Assembly (NCBI GenBank): GCA_947396885.1 | Contig: OX377202.1 | Span: 107,134,198-107,198,197, forward strand | From: Heligmosomoides polygyrus polygyrus | Taxonomy: Eukaryota > Nematoda > Chromadorea > Rhabditida > Heligmosomidae | DNA: 64,000 nt | Direction: 5' to 3' | In this document: piece by piece, positions 43,401 to 52,816 of the stretch | How positions within the stretch are numbered: position 1 is the first letter of the stretch | Layout: every line of letters starts with the position of its first letter | Made by a program: the position numbers and the translations under genes | Notes under the pieces: model-generated | Databases searched by the model: none | What the model saw: the letters and a program-made list of their open reading frames with translations, nothing else | What the model was told of the DNA's origin: nothing

Positions 43401-46400
43401 TTGTTTGAAACGTTGCCAAATCCTCTGTACGACCCCGGATATAAGAAGGTTTGCTCTGATGTTGATTGGCATTTAAAAAAGTTTTTAACTAATCGAGAAC
43501 GCCGTTATTCGGCACAGTCTTCAATGAGAAAACTGCATATCTACATTCACAAAAAGGTGAAGCCTGGAAGTCGCCTACCAGTTTTGCTTGATAAGGATGG
43601 CTTGAAGTGCTTCAGCGAGCTTAGTAAGGCCACAGCGCTAGGAGATTTTTTTGCGTCTGTGTTTTCAAAGGAGGAATCATGCTCACCAAATAATACTCTA
43701 CCACCACCTTCTAGACATCGAATGAGCAATGTTTATTTCCATCCTGCAGAGGTTGAAAAGATTTTGAAGCACTTGAAGCCATCAATCACTGAACCTTATG
43801 ATGGTATTCCTTCAATTGTTTATAAAAAGTGCTCCGCCTCCTTATGCAAGCCCCTTGCTCATATTTTCAACGTCTCCTTAATGTTGTGTGAAGTACCTGA
43901 AATATGGAAAGATTCAATTGTTACCGCAATTCCTAAAACATCTGGCGCTTCGTGCGTATCTGATTACCGCCCAATAAGTTTGACGCCTCCGCCTATAAAG
44001 GTTATGGAAAAAATCATCAACGAAAAACTCTTATCATTCATCAACAGGCTTCGCCTTATTCCAACTGAACAGCATGGCTTTTTGTATGGCCTTTCCACCA
44101 CCACAAATCTAGTCGATAGCCTGTATGATTGGAGTTTAGCGCTGAACCAAGGAAATTCTATTGATGTGGTTTACATTGATTTATCAAAGGCGTTTGACAA
44201 AGTGAGCCACTACAAACTTCTCCAAAAATTGCACTTTCTCGGTATAGATGGGAACCTGCTTAATTGGTTCGCGTCTTATCTTGATGAGAGACATATGACC
44301 GTAAAAGTGGGTCGATGGTTCTCCGAGCGATACCACTGCACTAGCGGGGTCCCACAGGGAGCTGTTCTTTCCCCACTATTATTCCTTATTTATACGATGG
44401 AACTCCCTTCCTTACTCAAGGTATCACCGAATGTAAGAGTACAGTTATACGCCGATGACATCAAGATATACGGCATATATAATAGTGCAAATTATGCAGC
44501 AGTTAAAGAGTCTTTAAAACTTGCTATTGCAAAGCTTAGTGCATGGGCCACAGAAATGAGCCTCACCGTGAATCTTGGCAAATCCTTTGTGCTGCACTAC
44601 GGGGATCTACCCGCGACCCAATACGAAATAAATGGCGTCTTATTAGAGGGTTGTCCAACCGCCAAGGACCTTGGCGTTCTATTTGAACCCTCATTAAGCT
44701 TTTCATCCCACATTGACCAAATCGTGAAGAAGGCGTATAATACACTTTTCTCTATCTTCCGCAGCGTCCACAGCAATAACCCAACCATACTTGTCCGTCT
44801 GTATAAATCCTACGTTTTGCCCCACCTCGAGTATTGCTCTCAGGTCTGGAGCCCATGCACTAAAAAGCAAATACGTAAACTTGAAAAGGTGCAGCAAACC
44901 TTCTCGAGACTGGTGTACTGCAGGTTACATCCCCGTGTGAGTTGGAGACACTTGCCGACGTACAGTGAGCGCTTAGAGCTACTTGGCCTGAGGACATTAC
45001 TGTATAGAAGGATATCTGCGGATCTTACATTTTGTTTCCGCATTCTTCGTGGAGAGGTAAGACTGGCACCTAGCAAGTTTTGGATCTTTAGACCTTCCAG
45101 TGAACGTTCAGGTGGGTTTAAACTAGATTATGTCAGAATTCGGAATAGAAAGAAATCGCAGTTTTTCAATTTCGTACTGTTACGGTTTGCAAGGTGGCTT
45201 CATTATTTACCTAGCGAAGTGTTAGCATCTAAGGATAGTCGCACATTTAGACGAAACTTGGAAAAAATTAACCTTCTGCAATGCTTAGGAATTGATAGTG
45301 TTGAATAACATTATCACGAACCTTCATTCAGGGCAATTCCATCAATCCAGCCTGAAAGCCATTTGACTTGTTATGGGTTTCAATATGTCAGGAACAGCCG
45401 ACTTCATATTAAGTGCCTTATGTGGTCTATTATTAACATAGTGATTTTTTCTCTCTCATTACTGATTTTGTTGTATGTTCTACGAGTTTATTTTTTTATA
45501 CACATAGCCAAGTTGAGTTTTTTTACTTGTCGCATGTTCTCATGTACTCTTCCTCGTCATGTACTGCATAGCCTACTCTCTAGTCCACATGGGTTGTGAG
45601 AACCAGCATATTTTTAACCAAATCTGGGCTCTTGTGCTTTGATAGTTGTCCATTTTCACAATTTTTGTGAGTTTGATGCTGCGGGGTTCTTGTCCTAGTT
45701 GCCGGTTCCATGGGGCGGCCAGCGTACCCATGTGCCGAAGCTCCGGTACCTACCCAAGGGCGTCATAGCTGGCTGACGCGGACAAGCAAGCTTCGCTGCC
45801 TCAATAATATTCTCATGCTCATTTGATCTTAAGGAGTTTTGCCTAAGAGATGGATATGGTGGTTAAGTTTAGACTACCGGCAAGAATGTATGTGGTGTAG
45901 CCTCCTCCAGCCCTGCTTACGTTTGGTTGTCTAATTACACTTGTCCTCTCAACCCGTGTGGATTGGTCCTCGTATTTCTGATTTGATTTCCGTTTTGTTT
46001 CTAAGCGTCGCCGTAACTACCTGTCTGTTGGAAATTTGTTAAATTTTTTCTCACTTTTTTTTTCTTTCTAGACTCGTAATTTGGTCACCCGGCATATTTC
46101 TGTTACATTCTTCGTCTTGCATTTCTGGCACGTCCCTGAGACGTATTTAAATAAATAAATAAATAAATAATTAGATGTTTCGTTCTACGATATATGGGTG
46201 TTTTCAGATCGAATACTTTCGCAGGGATGATGGAGGAATGGCGGTGTAGTCTCTCAGTAATTTTATCATGTAAAAAAAACTGACCTGAAGGAGGAGAACG
46301 CGGAACATTTGGCGTTGAAGCCGTTTCGCCTGCGTGCTTATTCCTGCCTTTTTCAGGGTACAGTGTATTCGAATAGCGCAGAAGACTCCAACGATGAAAA

Positions 46401-47351
46401 AGGCAAGGTTAACGATTTGGTGGTAAGCGATCACGAGCGTGAGCAGCTTGGAGTGCTGAAAGGTCGGTTTGCTTGAACATATTCTTCTCGAGGAGCAGTG
46501 TTGAGCATGATCATTTAGTGCAATTCAAAGAAGAGAACGAACTATTAGGGACGCTCCAATGAATGCCTTCCCGTCGATGTCGGGATTTTCGTCGTAGATC
46601 TCCTTTCTGAATACCTCGTTTGGCAGCGCTTTCCGTACTCCCACGATAATGTAGTTGGAGAGGATGAGCACGTTGACGGCGAACACGCACACGATCCATC
46701 TTCTTGATGTATACAGGTACGATAGTTCAGGCCTGAATTTGCTTGAAACGGGTCCGTTATCATTCTGAGGTTGCAAAAATTGCAGTACAGTTACCGGCAA
46801 ACGTGTATGTAACGATATACAAAGCTGTTTACAAGAATTGCCAGCGACGATGTGATTAAGAAGTATTGCAATATCAACATCACTTGTCCGAGCTCCTGGC
46901 CGTGAATTAGTCCGGTCGACACTGAGATTAAATATGATCCACCATGATATAGACGCTGTAATGCTTTCAGAAGTCTGGTGTCTCCGAACGTTGTCCATAT
47001 TAGGAACATGGGTCCTTTTTTCACAAATGCGCAAAAGGTATAAATGCCATTTGGTTTTGACGGCATGTGCTTTTTTAAAGCCGTTATTTTAATAGTATGC
47101 TGGCAGCTAATGTTTCTTGGCTAAACCTTTCCGAACAAGCACATGAAGCGACGTCTTACCGGCGCACACAGGATCGTAGCTGTTGATACCGCCATATCGT
47201 GTACAGCCATCATAGCAAAGAAATGTTTGTAGGCGTTTATATATTTCAATTGACACTTCAAATACAGCATTAGAAGCGTGATGTTCGTCAGCAGGGAGAG
47301 TGTGGAAGAGCCGTAAACGAGTATGGTATAAACTGAGTCAACACTGCTCAT
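37406..47351 (-). CDS. Str/srj-type 7TM chemoreceptor (gene A), five exons, complete
   Basis: Membrane chemoreceptor of the nematode Str family. Exons are 47351-47160, 46955-46795, 46732-46543, 46455-46285 and 37630-37406 (192, 161, 190, 171 and 225 nt), 313 codons with the stop, slightly short for the family. Exon 1: MSSVDSVYTILVYGSSTLSL (TM1) to TILCAP (TM2 end). Exon 2: RLYHGGSYLISVSTGLI, ending NSFVYRYIHVC. Exon 3: CRPELSYLYTSRRW then TM4, ending FIGASLI. Exon 4: HSKLLTLVIAYHQ...RLQRQMF (TM5). Exon 5: FFYIPSCVALTIF (TM6) and PLSNSLVTMFSITDYR (TM7). Introns 1-3 are 204, 62 and 87 bp. Intron 4 is 8.65 kb and contains an antisense CR1 LINE, an RTE remnant and a CR1 fragment. No internal stop in the spliced frame. 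The long intron makes the link of exon 5 to exons 1-4 an inference, supported by orientation, phase and family order. Confidence 0.82.
38030..38520 (+). mobile_element. CR1-like LINE fragment (RT motif C region)
   Basis: QFNVNCKMSADDTEIHKNIF near 38170-38230 is the YADD region of a CR1-type RT with Ser in place of Tyr. It is followed in shifted frames by AINAIADWS and, near 38400-38460, DLGFMLDNTVSFTDHCD. Frame-broken fragment within intron 4 of gene A. Confidence 0.6.
38640..41245 (+). mobile_element. RTE-type LINE, nearly full-span but frame-broken
   Basis: Endonuclease region 38640-39130: KDEFWSLLGGKTAEI-like, VVIVASDLNGHVGATEE, DGERILKYADSHDLTIVNT, DYAPVGRRNQGLVTDLKI. Linker: KLGTTKPGRWCVDKQ near 39210 and AVAKAAYYGDV near 39405. 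RT: KSGKATGPDDLPADMWKS near 39700, SYRPIRLLSHTMKIFERIVD-like near 39890, a recognisable but broken YADAVMLACEDK near 40350, and KLNVKRAEYLTTN near 40445. C-terminus METKMLRWTAGVTRLDRVRN at 40769 to KQRWLDTLHLIVKMAGVHPD near 40978. The 3' UTR contains CCCTGCCCTACTGATGAT. Several frameshifts and stops; not active. It lies in intron 4 of gene A. Confidence 0.88.
41800..42468 (+). CDS. CR1-type LINE ORF1 protein (222 aa)
   Basis: Putative nucleic-acid-binding ORF1 protein that would coat the LINE RNA. The N-terminal ~50 residues are low-complexity (Thr/Ala/Pro). Residues about 84-175 resemble an RRM-like domain of LINE ORF1 proteins: RSIVITGLKEAA, LYRMGKPSQDRPRLVKVVLP, NARFLRSAGFTDVFVRRS. The Arg/Lys/Glu-rich C-terminus (EERAKEYELRKLARERNRG) looks helical. 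It starts at ATG 41800 and overlaps ORF2 by 70 nt in a different frame, so ORF2 may be reached by reinitiation. Family placement from motif similarity, not alignment. Confidence 0.75.
   Translation: MARTVRRQMTSSANATEGSTSENVVRPPAAPVDADYSKLSANDLIKCILERNKDPVIADMLNALAEKIPREFSDYIETEKRSRSIVITGLKEAAADCSPSCRQKDLEEKVMNILDVLQVECRPVELYRMGKPSQDRPRLVKVVLPSTFHWRTALANARFLRSAGFTDVFVRRSTTAEERAKEYELRKLARERNRGKEVREWVIYRGELRRASEISAGLSGNA
42399..45308 (+). CDS. CR1-type LINE ORF2: endonuclease-reverse transcriptase (969 aa)
   Basis: Catalyses target nicking and target-primed reverse transcription. The APE-type endonuclease covers residues about 30-240: NARSL at 38-42, catalytic Glu65 in TETWL, GDFN at 171-174, and SDH at 238-240. 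The RT covers about 490-740: YRPISLTPPPIKVMEKII, DLSKAFDKVSH with Asp594, SGVPQGAVLSPLLF, and YADD with Asp686-Asp687. The C-terminal domain contains RLELLGLRTLLYRR, typical of the CR1 clade. No stops or frameshifts, so all catalytic motifs appear intact. The first ATG at 42399 lies in ORF1; the true start may be this or a later position. Potentially active or recently active. Confidence 0.88.
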   Translation: MGDIPWRTQARFRNLSWAFGKRVSEHGSPPSLSCYLFNARSLVNKLHHLQHFISITKPDIVFITETWLNPKVLDSEILFGCPYEIYRADRRGARGGGVCCLVKSCLLVHILKHNFSLKSDVLCMDVFSANTSSHLRFVVVYRPPKSLKFDDENLVALLTTLAAARRDTIVLGDFNLHIDWSDCTSLHASSSNILKFFDDAGFTQLVNIPTFSNHILDLVFTTSPIVNGITTLPPLATSDHKMLHFFVSFCCIPENHLVPWPDFSRVDYRSLNECLFKVDWLAVFDGYSSTSELYQRFCRVMYQHLSLFVPLKFKKPYQFKYPPHIQNLLAQKKRLFETLPNPLYDPGYKKVCSDVDWHLKKFLTNRERRYSAQSSMRKLHIYIHKKVKPGSRLPVLLDKDGLKCFSELSKATALGDFFASVFSKEESCSPNNTLPPPSRHRMSNVYFHPAEVEKILKHLKPSITEPYDGIPSIVYKKCSASLCKPLAHIFNVSLMLCEVPEIWKDSIVTAIPKTSGASCVSDYRPISLTPPPIKVMEKIINEKLLSFINRLRLIPTEQHGFLYGLSTTTNLVDSLYDWSLALNQGNSIDVVYIDLSKAFDKVSHYKLLQKLHFLGIDGNLLNWFASYLDERHMTVKVGRWFSERYHCTSGVPQGAVLSPLLFLIYTMELPSLLKVSPNVRVQLYADDIKIYGIYNSANYAAVKESLKLAIAKLSAWATEMSLTVNLGKSFVLHYGDLPATQYEINGVLLEGCPTAKDLGVLFEPSLSFSSHIDQIVKKAYNTLFSIFRSVHSNNPTILVRLYKSYVLPHLEYCSQVWSPCTKKQIRKLEKVQQTFSRLVYCRLHPRVSWRHLPTYSERLELLGLRTLLYRRISADLTFCFRILRGEVRLAPSKFWIFRPSSERSGGFKLDYVRIRNRKKSQFFNFVLLRFARWLHYLPSEVLASKDSRTFRRNLEKINLLQCLGIDSVE
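45309..46145 (+). other. 3' UTR of the CR1-type LINE
   Basis: Non-coding 3' region between the ORF2 stop and the (AAATAA)n tail. A GC-rich segment at 45700-45785 (GGGGCGGCCAGCGTACCC, GTCATAGCTGGCTGACG) is embedded in AT-rich sequence. Short open frames here are chance. Confidence 0.6.
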
Positions 47352-47599
47352 GTTCGTCTACGAAGGGCAAGATTTTGCCTGAAAAAATAGCACGTCAATG
47401 ATGCAATCTGTGGTCAGTGCCAAAGAGATCCGAGTGCATTTTTCACGCATATAGTTTTCTTCAAAAACGTGGCCGGTAACGATGGAACTAACCGGCAAAC
47501 TGCCACATACCTCGATTCATCAACGCGCAGCGTGGTAGATTTGCGGTAAAAACCGTTTTAACGGTTACCCAGCTAAAGCGTCAGGTAAACGACACGCGG

Positions 47600-48240
47600 T
47601 GAAGTACCGTTAATTAATTAATTAATCTATTTATTTATTTATTTATTGCACATGTTTTCGCGCTATACACAAAATAAACACAATCAAAGGAGAACGTAAC
47701 ATTAAACGGGCACAAGTGTTTCTCGAATTCATCTTTCCGAAATTGCGAATGCGAAATTTACAGAATCGAATATATGAAATGCAATGATTTTGGTGCACAG
47801 TAGACATTATGGTAAGGATCATGAGGATGTTGAGATAAGGATGACGATGATTTTAACGTGTTAATGCTTCTTGTGCCGACGCCATATCTGAAACAGTGTG
47901 TTATGGAATGGATTTCAAGAAGAGCAAAGTAGTGAGACCGACGAGATAGAAGAGTATCAGGATTCGATTTGGTATAGATCCAAAATTATTGTAGGTTTAA
48001 GAAATAGGTGAGCTTTGAAAGGATTGACAAGATTTTCTGCTGCGAGTTGCGAGTATTATTGTTTGCGAAGTGAAGGAACGAGAAGCACCATACAACAAGC
48101 AAAGGCAGAAGCTTCATAATTAATGTGGAACCTGACTGTTTTCCTTTTCTTCAACTTTTCGAATGGCAGGCCTGCTATAGATTTTCAGTCATCTTGAAGC
48201 AAGAGCACATGGTGTCTGTAAAAATCTAGATGATTTTTAA
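47600..48240. other. CR1-type tail and unassigned sequence upstream of gene A
   Basis: AATTAATTAATTAATCTATTTATTTATTT at about 47611-47645 resembles an inverted LINE tail; the sequence that follows may be a short CR1 3' fragment. It lies about 260-900 bp upstream of the ATG of receptor gene A, where its promoter should be. No regulatory motif is identified. Confidence 0.35.
47986..48117 (-). CDS. Possible 43-aa secreted peptide ORF
   Basis: Minus-strand ATG at 48117 opens MKLLPLLVVWCFSFLHFA, a convincing signal-peptide pattern (Lys, hydrophobic core, Ala at the end), followed by NNNTRNSQQKILSILSKL and a stop at 47986. No homology is recognised and no neighbouring exon was found. It may be a genuine small secreted peptide, a first exon, or chance. 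It lies upstream of receptor gene A in the same orientation. Confidence 0.15.
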   Translation of the reverse strand: MKLLPLLVVWCFSFLHFANNNTRNSQQKILSILSKLTYFLNLQ

Positions 48241-48243
48241 ATG

Positions 48244-48785
48244 GGATCTATCCTAGTCTGCGGGCCACATAAATAAAAAGCATATAATAAATCCACTTGA
48301 GACTTACCGACCAGCTCCTGCAAAAGAAGATACAGGATACCTAAACGTAGGAATACAGGACACCTAAGTGTAGGACCTAAGCGAAACAAAAAAAACGAAC
48401 AGGCAAACAAAAAAATAAAATCGGTGCGGTTTTACAACCGTCTCGTCGGGCAAAGAGCAACGCAATGGAGACTTGCTGCGAGCTACCACTGTCTGACATG
48501 TTATAATAACCAGGATCTAACATGGTGCGGAGGGCGCATAACGGCGCATGCCGCTTGCTGACCGCCGCCTGACATGTTATAACCAGGATCTAACATCGTG
48601 AGGAGGGCACATAACTTTGCCTGCCTACAATTGCAACGAAGACAAATGTAATTTTTTCGTGTTTTTTCTTCGTGAATTTTTCTAGTTTAGGTCCCATTTT
48701 GTTCTGCAGGGGCCGCTCGGTAAGTCTCAACTCGACTTTTTACATAGTTTTTAGTTATGTTGCCCCTTCGGACTAGAATAGATCC
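48244..48785. mobile_element. MITE with long TIRs, copy 2 (542 bp)
   Basis: Ends GGATCTATCCTAGTCTG and GGACTAGAATAGATCC, with inverted arms reaching TTACCGACCAGCTCCTG / GGGGCCGCTCGGTAA. Interior units with ACATGTTATAACCAGGATC occur more than once. No convincing flanking duplication here, unlike copies 1 and 3. Same family as 22819-23319 and 57049-57556. Confidence 0.7.
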
Positions 48786-50085
48786 CAAAAATTTTCAATC
48801 TTAAGAAAGCTTGGAAGATCTAACCTCATTAAATTGCTTTTAAAAATCTACGCTGACCTTGCCTAGAAGAGTTCTGCTGGTAGAAGACTAACACGTCTTG
48901 CGCAGCGGTAGAAAAACGAGTTGAAGATGGCAGAAATGCTCCCCTGCTAGTTTCTAACTCAGTGGTAACGAGTTGCGCTCGTTGCCAAGAATAGTCGAAC
49001 GCATCCACATAAGCGCTTTGCCTCTATGTCTTGGCTCCTTCTCTCTCCCGTCGAATTCCCACCCCTGAATTCACTGATGAAAGATCTTTCTTGTATTTGC
49101 TATTTATCCTATTATATAAATTCTATATATTTACGGCTGATTTCAGTTACTATAAAGATTGAAATGTTTTTGTAGAGCCTCCGTTTTTCAGACGTTTCCT
49201 ACTTATACTAAAATATAAGAGATTGGTGATGACGTCAAAAAATTGTAAATAGTCATGCGCTCCTTACCATCTCTGGGATGAAAAAAATGTGTTCGCTGCC
49301 CGAAAAGTGAATGGGAACGGCGGAGAGTCGTTGGATACATCGCCCTCAGAAAGGGGCGGGGAGAGGGGCGCGCCGAGGACAAGATGTCCGGGTCCCTGCC
49401 TTCACATGGAAGCATCGCATTTCTAATCACTTTCCTTGGCCTCCATCTCTATCCTGAACTGATTTCGTTCTTGAGACAAGAGTCAGAACCTTGTTCACCA
49501 TATTTGGAACAATAGAGTTTTCAGCTGTAGCGCCAAGGCTTCCTTCTGGTCCCGCCAATGTAGAACTGACCGGAATCATCCATAGTCTCTAGTTGAGGCG
49601 AAAATTTAAAGAATTGTGGTGAAAATTGAAAGAATCTAGAGTTCTCCTTTCGTCAACTGCTTCCATAACCGAACCGACTAGAAAATGAGTTCAGAGTTCC
49701 CCGAGATGCGCTTTCCAATCGTCCGCTATCAGTTATTAGGTTTTTGGACGACGCCACACCAATTAACGACGGTTTCGAGCGCAGCAAACTTGTCCAAATA
49801 GGGCGGCGCGCGCAGGGCGGGAAGTGGGCGGCGGGCAGCACGGTGTACCGAACGACTGCCCCCCAATGGGAACGGCTACCAGCAGATGCTAATGGTAAGA
49901 AAGAAGAAGATTCACCTTGTTCTGATGGAGCTCTGAATCAGTTAAACGATAAGGGATCATGGCCTCCTCCTTTACCTCCGATATACCCACTCTTCCTAAA
50001 CTTCCTAAACTTATACTTCACCATAAAGAATGGCACTAGTTAAAAGTTCCGACTCCACCGACACAACTTCGGTCGGAAAAAAATT
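48786..50085. other. No gene recognised
   Basis: About 1.3 kb without an identifiable gene. A plus-strand frame at 49744-50043 (99 codons, ending WPPPLPPIYPLFLNFLNLYF) has no recognised domain and lies in locally GC-rich sequence (GGCGGCGCGCGCAGGGCGGG near 49802). I see no repeats I can pair inside the window. Confidence 0.35.
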
Positions 50086-50440
50086 TCGCTGAAACTTTGT
50101 CTAAGGGGGTTATTTGGGGTGCTGATCACGAATCTGACATTCGTTTTTTACGATTCGGTCGGAGGCCACCCATACCGTTAACAAAGATGGTCCAGGCAGG
50201 GTCACCGATTTTGCTGAAGCTTCGTCTAGGGTGGTTGTTTGGGATACTGATCACGAATCTGACATCCGTTTTTCGTTTTACGCTGCAGTACGTTAGGTTA
50301 CGGTAGCTACAGTAACTAAGGCTGCCGAGGTCATTTTTACTGATTTTGTCCAAACTTCGCCTAAGGGGGTTACTTGGGGTGCCGACCACGAATCTGACAT
50401 CCGTTTTTGGTTTTACGCTGGAGTACGGTAGGTTACGGAA
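50086..50440 (+). repeat. Three tandem copies of a ~125 bp repeat
   Basis: Three direct units each contain GATCACGAATCTGACATTCG (or CCACGAATCTGACATCCG) followed by TTTTT and an ACGCTG-type stretch, at about 50122, 50243 and 50384. Spacing is 121 and 141 bp. Each unit is open in one frame (DHESDIRF-like), so open frames crossing here are repeat-derived. Confidence 0.65.
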
Positions 50441-50714
50441 AATACGGATGACCCTTCAATTGGAAATGCGAGCAATTACCTCTGGGTGCATACAGAGAGG
50501 AATCTACAATCCGAGAAGAAATTATGTAATGAAAGATCTCGCGCTGTTGTTCGGCGACGAATGACGTCGAGAACTCAACACAAAATTCGAAATAGTGTAC
50601 TTTGGCGGAAAATCGCTGTTGCGACTGACACTGTAACGCCCTTTGCGCGGTGGTGGTGGAGCGTAATCTTGAAAGAACGTTCTAGAACGTCATCTCGAAG
50701 CAAATTCGTTTTCA

Positions 50715-51150
50715 CTCGGAGTGTCCATCTTTTAAGCATCATAATGAGACTGAAATAATAGGCAAAACTTACCGAAATTCGATGTTATGACGGAAAGCGT
50801 AGCTCTCGATTTACGAGACGTTCATTCAACTAATAGAGACAGCCATTTTTGTCCTACTGCATCTTGGCGAAGTGCTTTCACCTTCAATAGAATACGTTCA
50901 CGCTTGAGGAGATTGTACAATTCTCGCATGAGCACATCTGTAATGTACGTTTTGTTTTGCAAAGACAAAGTACACGCTGCGATTTTACACAGATGAGCTG
51001 CATTCCAGATATGTCCGTCCGTTTCGCAATATACTCTTCGATCGCAGTGGATACTGTAGAATCCTTGGTCATCGTCCGTGACGCAAGCGTCACAGCGACC
51101 TCGTCGTTCGTGTAGAGTCGATCAATTGATGCCGCGCGATCGTGTAGCAA
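50715..51150. repeat. Dispersed repeat or decayed exon, copy 2
   Basis: Homologous with 23760-24042 for about 280 bp and longer at the right. On the minus strand a stretch reads TYITDVLMRELYNLLKRERI, followed by LLKVKALRQDAVGQKW, with a candidate splice donor GGTAAGTTTT near 50775, hinting at an exon, but stops interrupt the frame. The right part (51065-51160) is also repeated at 53955-54050. Unidentified. Confidence 0.4.
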
Positions 51151-51159
51151 AAATCGATA

Positions 51160-51400
51160 AAGGATGAAGGTTCAAGGACGGCGTTACTCAATCCCTTTCG
51201 GAATGCGCCCCGCGCATTCTACTTCTATGGAATGTCGTGGAGGCGATTTGAACGCGTATTTGGCCATACAGTAACTTGCGCTAGCCAGCCACTTAACAGG
51301 TCAGCGCTTCATCCTTCGTAGACAAGTCCGGTACCAATTCACCGACCTCGGAGGGATGGAAGGCTTGGTTGGCCTAGGCAGGAAATCCGAAGGAGACACC
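51160..51400 (-). mobile_element. tRNA-derived SINE, copy 5, 5' truncated
   Basis: Minus-strand SINE with its 3' end AACGCCGTCCTTGAACC near 51172-51188 and body up to GGATTTCCTGCC near 51390. The A-box part is missing. It sits in the same surrounding sequence as copy 6, so the two derive from one insertion followed by duplication. Confidence 0.65.
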
Positions 51401-51674
51401 TGCGACCGTATTCATAAAACGGCGGGAGCGTGAAGGTAAACGAAACCATCCCGTTCCTGCTGCTTGCCATTCCCGCCCTCCTGCTACGCGGTAGGTATAC
51501 AAGGGGGAACAACGGGAAGCTGGCGCGACCACAACGCATGAGTTAGATTCGCAGCAGACGCTGAAAATGCAAAAATTTAGATATCAAGTGGAGAATTTTC
51601 TTAAGTTCATTAACTTCTCCGTTCCACCAAGATTGCTAGGCTTCGTAAAGGATTTACAGTCGACTCTTAAAGTA

Positions 51675-52730
51675 TTAGGTTGTCCCATAAGTCTTCGCCG
51701 TTTTTTTTCCAACGATTCACTGCAGATTTCGCCGGTGGTCTCTTGCATAATTCTGCATAGTTTTCGAAAGAGAATGATTTGCTCTATCAGATCATGTATT
51801 GCATTTCCTTCTTCATCATGAATTTTATCAATTTTTAGGTCGTTGAAGAGAAAAGTGAAATGTGAAAAAGTAGCCATTTGCGCACTTGTTCTCTCCGCTT
51901 AGGTTTGTAATTTTTTGCGCAGTTTTTTATAGCACTTGGAAGACAATGTTCTGTACTACAAGAATATGTGTTAGTGCTATTTGCTCACTTGTCCTTTATT
52001 GATTTTTAGTCCATCAAATTGGGAATTCCGACTTTTCCGTCCGAATTTTCACCAAAACTCCGGTTCTGTGGTTGGACTTTTTTGCTTGGTGTCATATGTC
52101 GTTTGGAAGAGGATGTCTTGCTCAGTAAGAATTTATGTTGCGTTTATTGGCTCACGCCGATTTCTGTCGAATATCAGCAACTGAAGAAGGAGAAGGAGTT
52201 GTTGGTGAAGACGATTTTTCTCTTTTTGGCATTTTGTTGATATTCGATAGAAATCAATAAAAGCGACACAAATTCTTATAGAGCAAGACATTCTCTTTTG
52301 AATGACATATAACACCAACCCAAAAAGTCCAACCACAGAGCAGGAGCTGTCGGCAAAAATAACCATCCTCCTTCGGACGTCCCAATTAGATGGCCTAAAA
52401 ATCAATAAAGAGCAAGTGAGCAAATAGCACTAACGCATATTCTTGTAGTACAGAACATTGTCTTCCAAGTACAAAAAAAACTGCGCAAAAAAATTACAAA
52501 CCTAAGCGGGGAGAACAAGTGCGCAAATGGCTACTTTTTCACTTTTTCACTTTTCACTTCAACGACCTAAAAATTGACAAAATTCATCACGTAAAAAGAA
52601 ATGCAATACATGGTCTGATAGAGCAAGTCATTCTCTTTTGAATGCTATGCAGCGCTTTGCAAGAGACCACCGGCGAAAGTTGCAGTGAATCGTTGAATAA
52701 AAAGCTGCAAGGACTTATGGGACAACCTAA
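51675..52730. mobile_element. 1056-bp palindromic mariner-type MITE
   Basis: Ends TTAGGTTGTCCCATAAGTC and GACTTATGGGACAACCTAA, flanked by TA on both sides (51673-51674, 52731-52732). Inverted homology extends almost to the centre: anchors GATTCACTGCA, GGTGGTCTCTTGCA, AGAGAATGA, GCGCACTTGTTCTC and GAATATCAGCAA recur inverted. The loop is only about 60 bp near 52190-52245. Arms are about 480-500 bp at roughly 85 percent identity. No transposase remnant is visible. A transcript across it would form a very long dsRNA hairpin. Confidence 0.85.
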
Positions 52731-52816
52731 TAGAACTAGAGCGAATTCACTCCAAGTTCATCTGTTTTCGTTTCAAATATGGAAAAGTTAGCCCGTCTCA
52801 GCTTTATGCCGTCATA

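Larger units (their letters stand above)
41670..46170 (+). mobile_element. CR1-type LINE with two intact ORFs
   Basis: Non-LTR retrotransposon with an ORF1 (41800-42468), an uninterrupted EN-RT ORF2 (42399-45308), a 3' UTR of about 830 bp and an (AAATAA)n tail at about 46147-46170. The 5' boundary is uncertain; 41670 is a guess placed before the ORF1 ATG. It lies in intron 4 of receptor gene A, antisense, its tail about 115 bp from exon 4. It is the only element in the window with apparently intact coding capacity. Confidence 0.85.
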
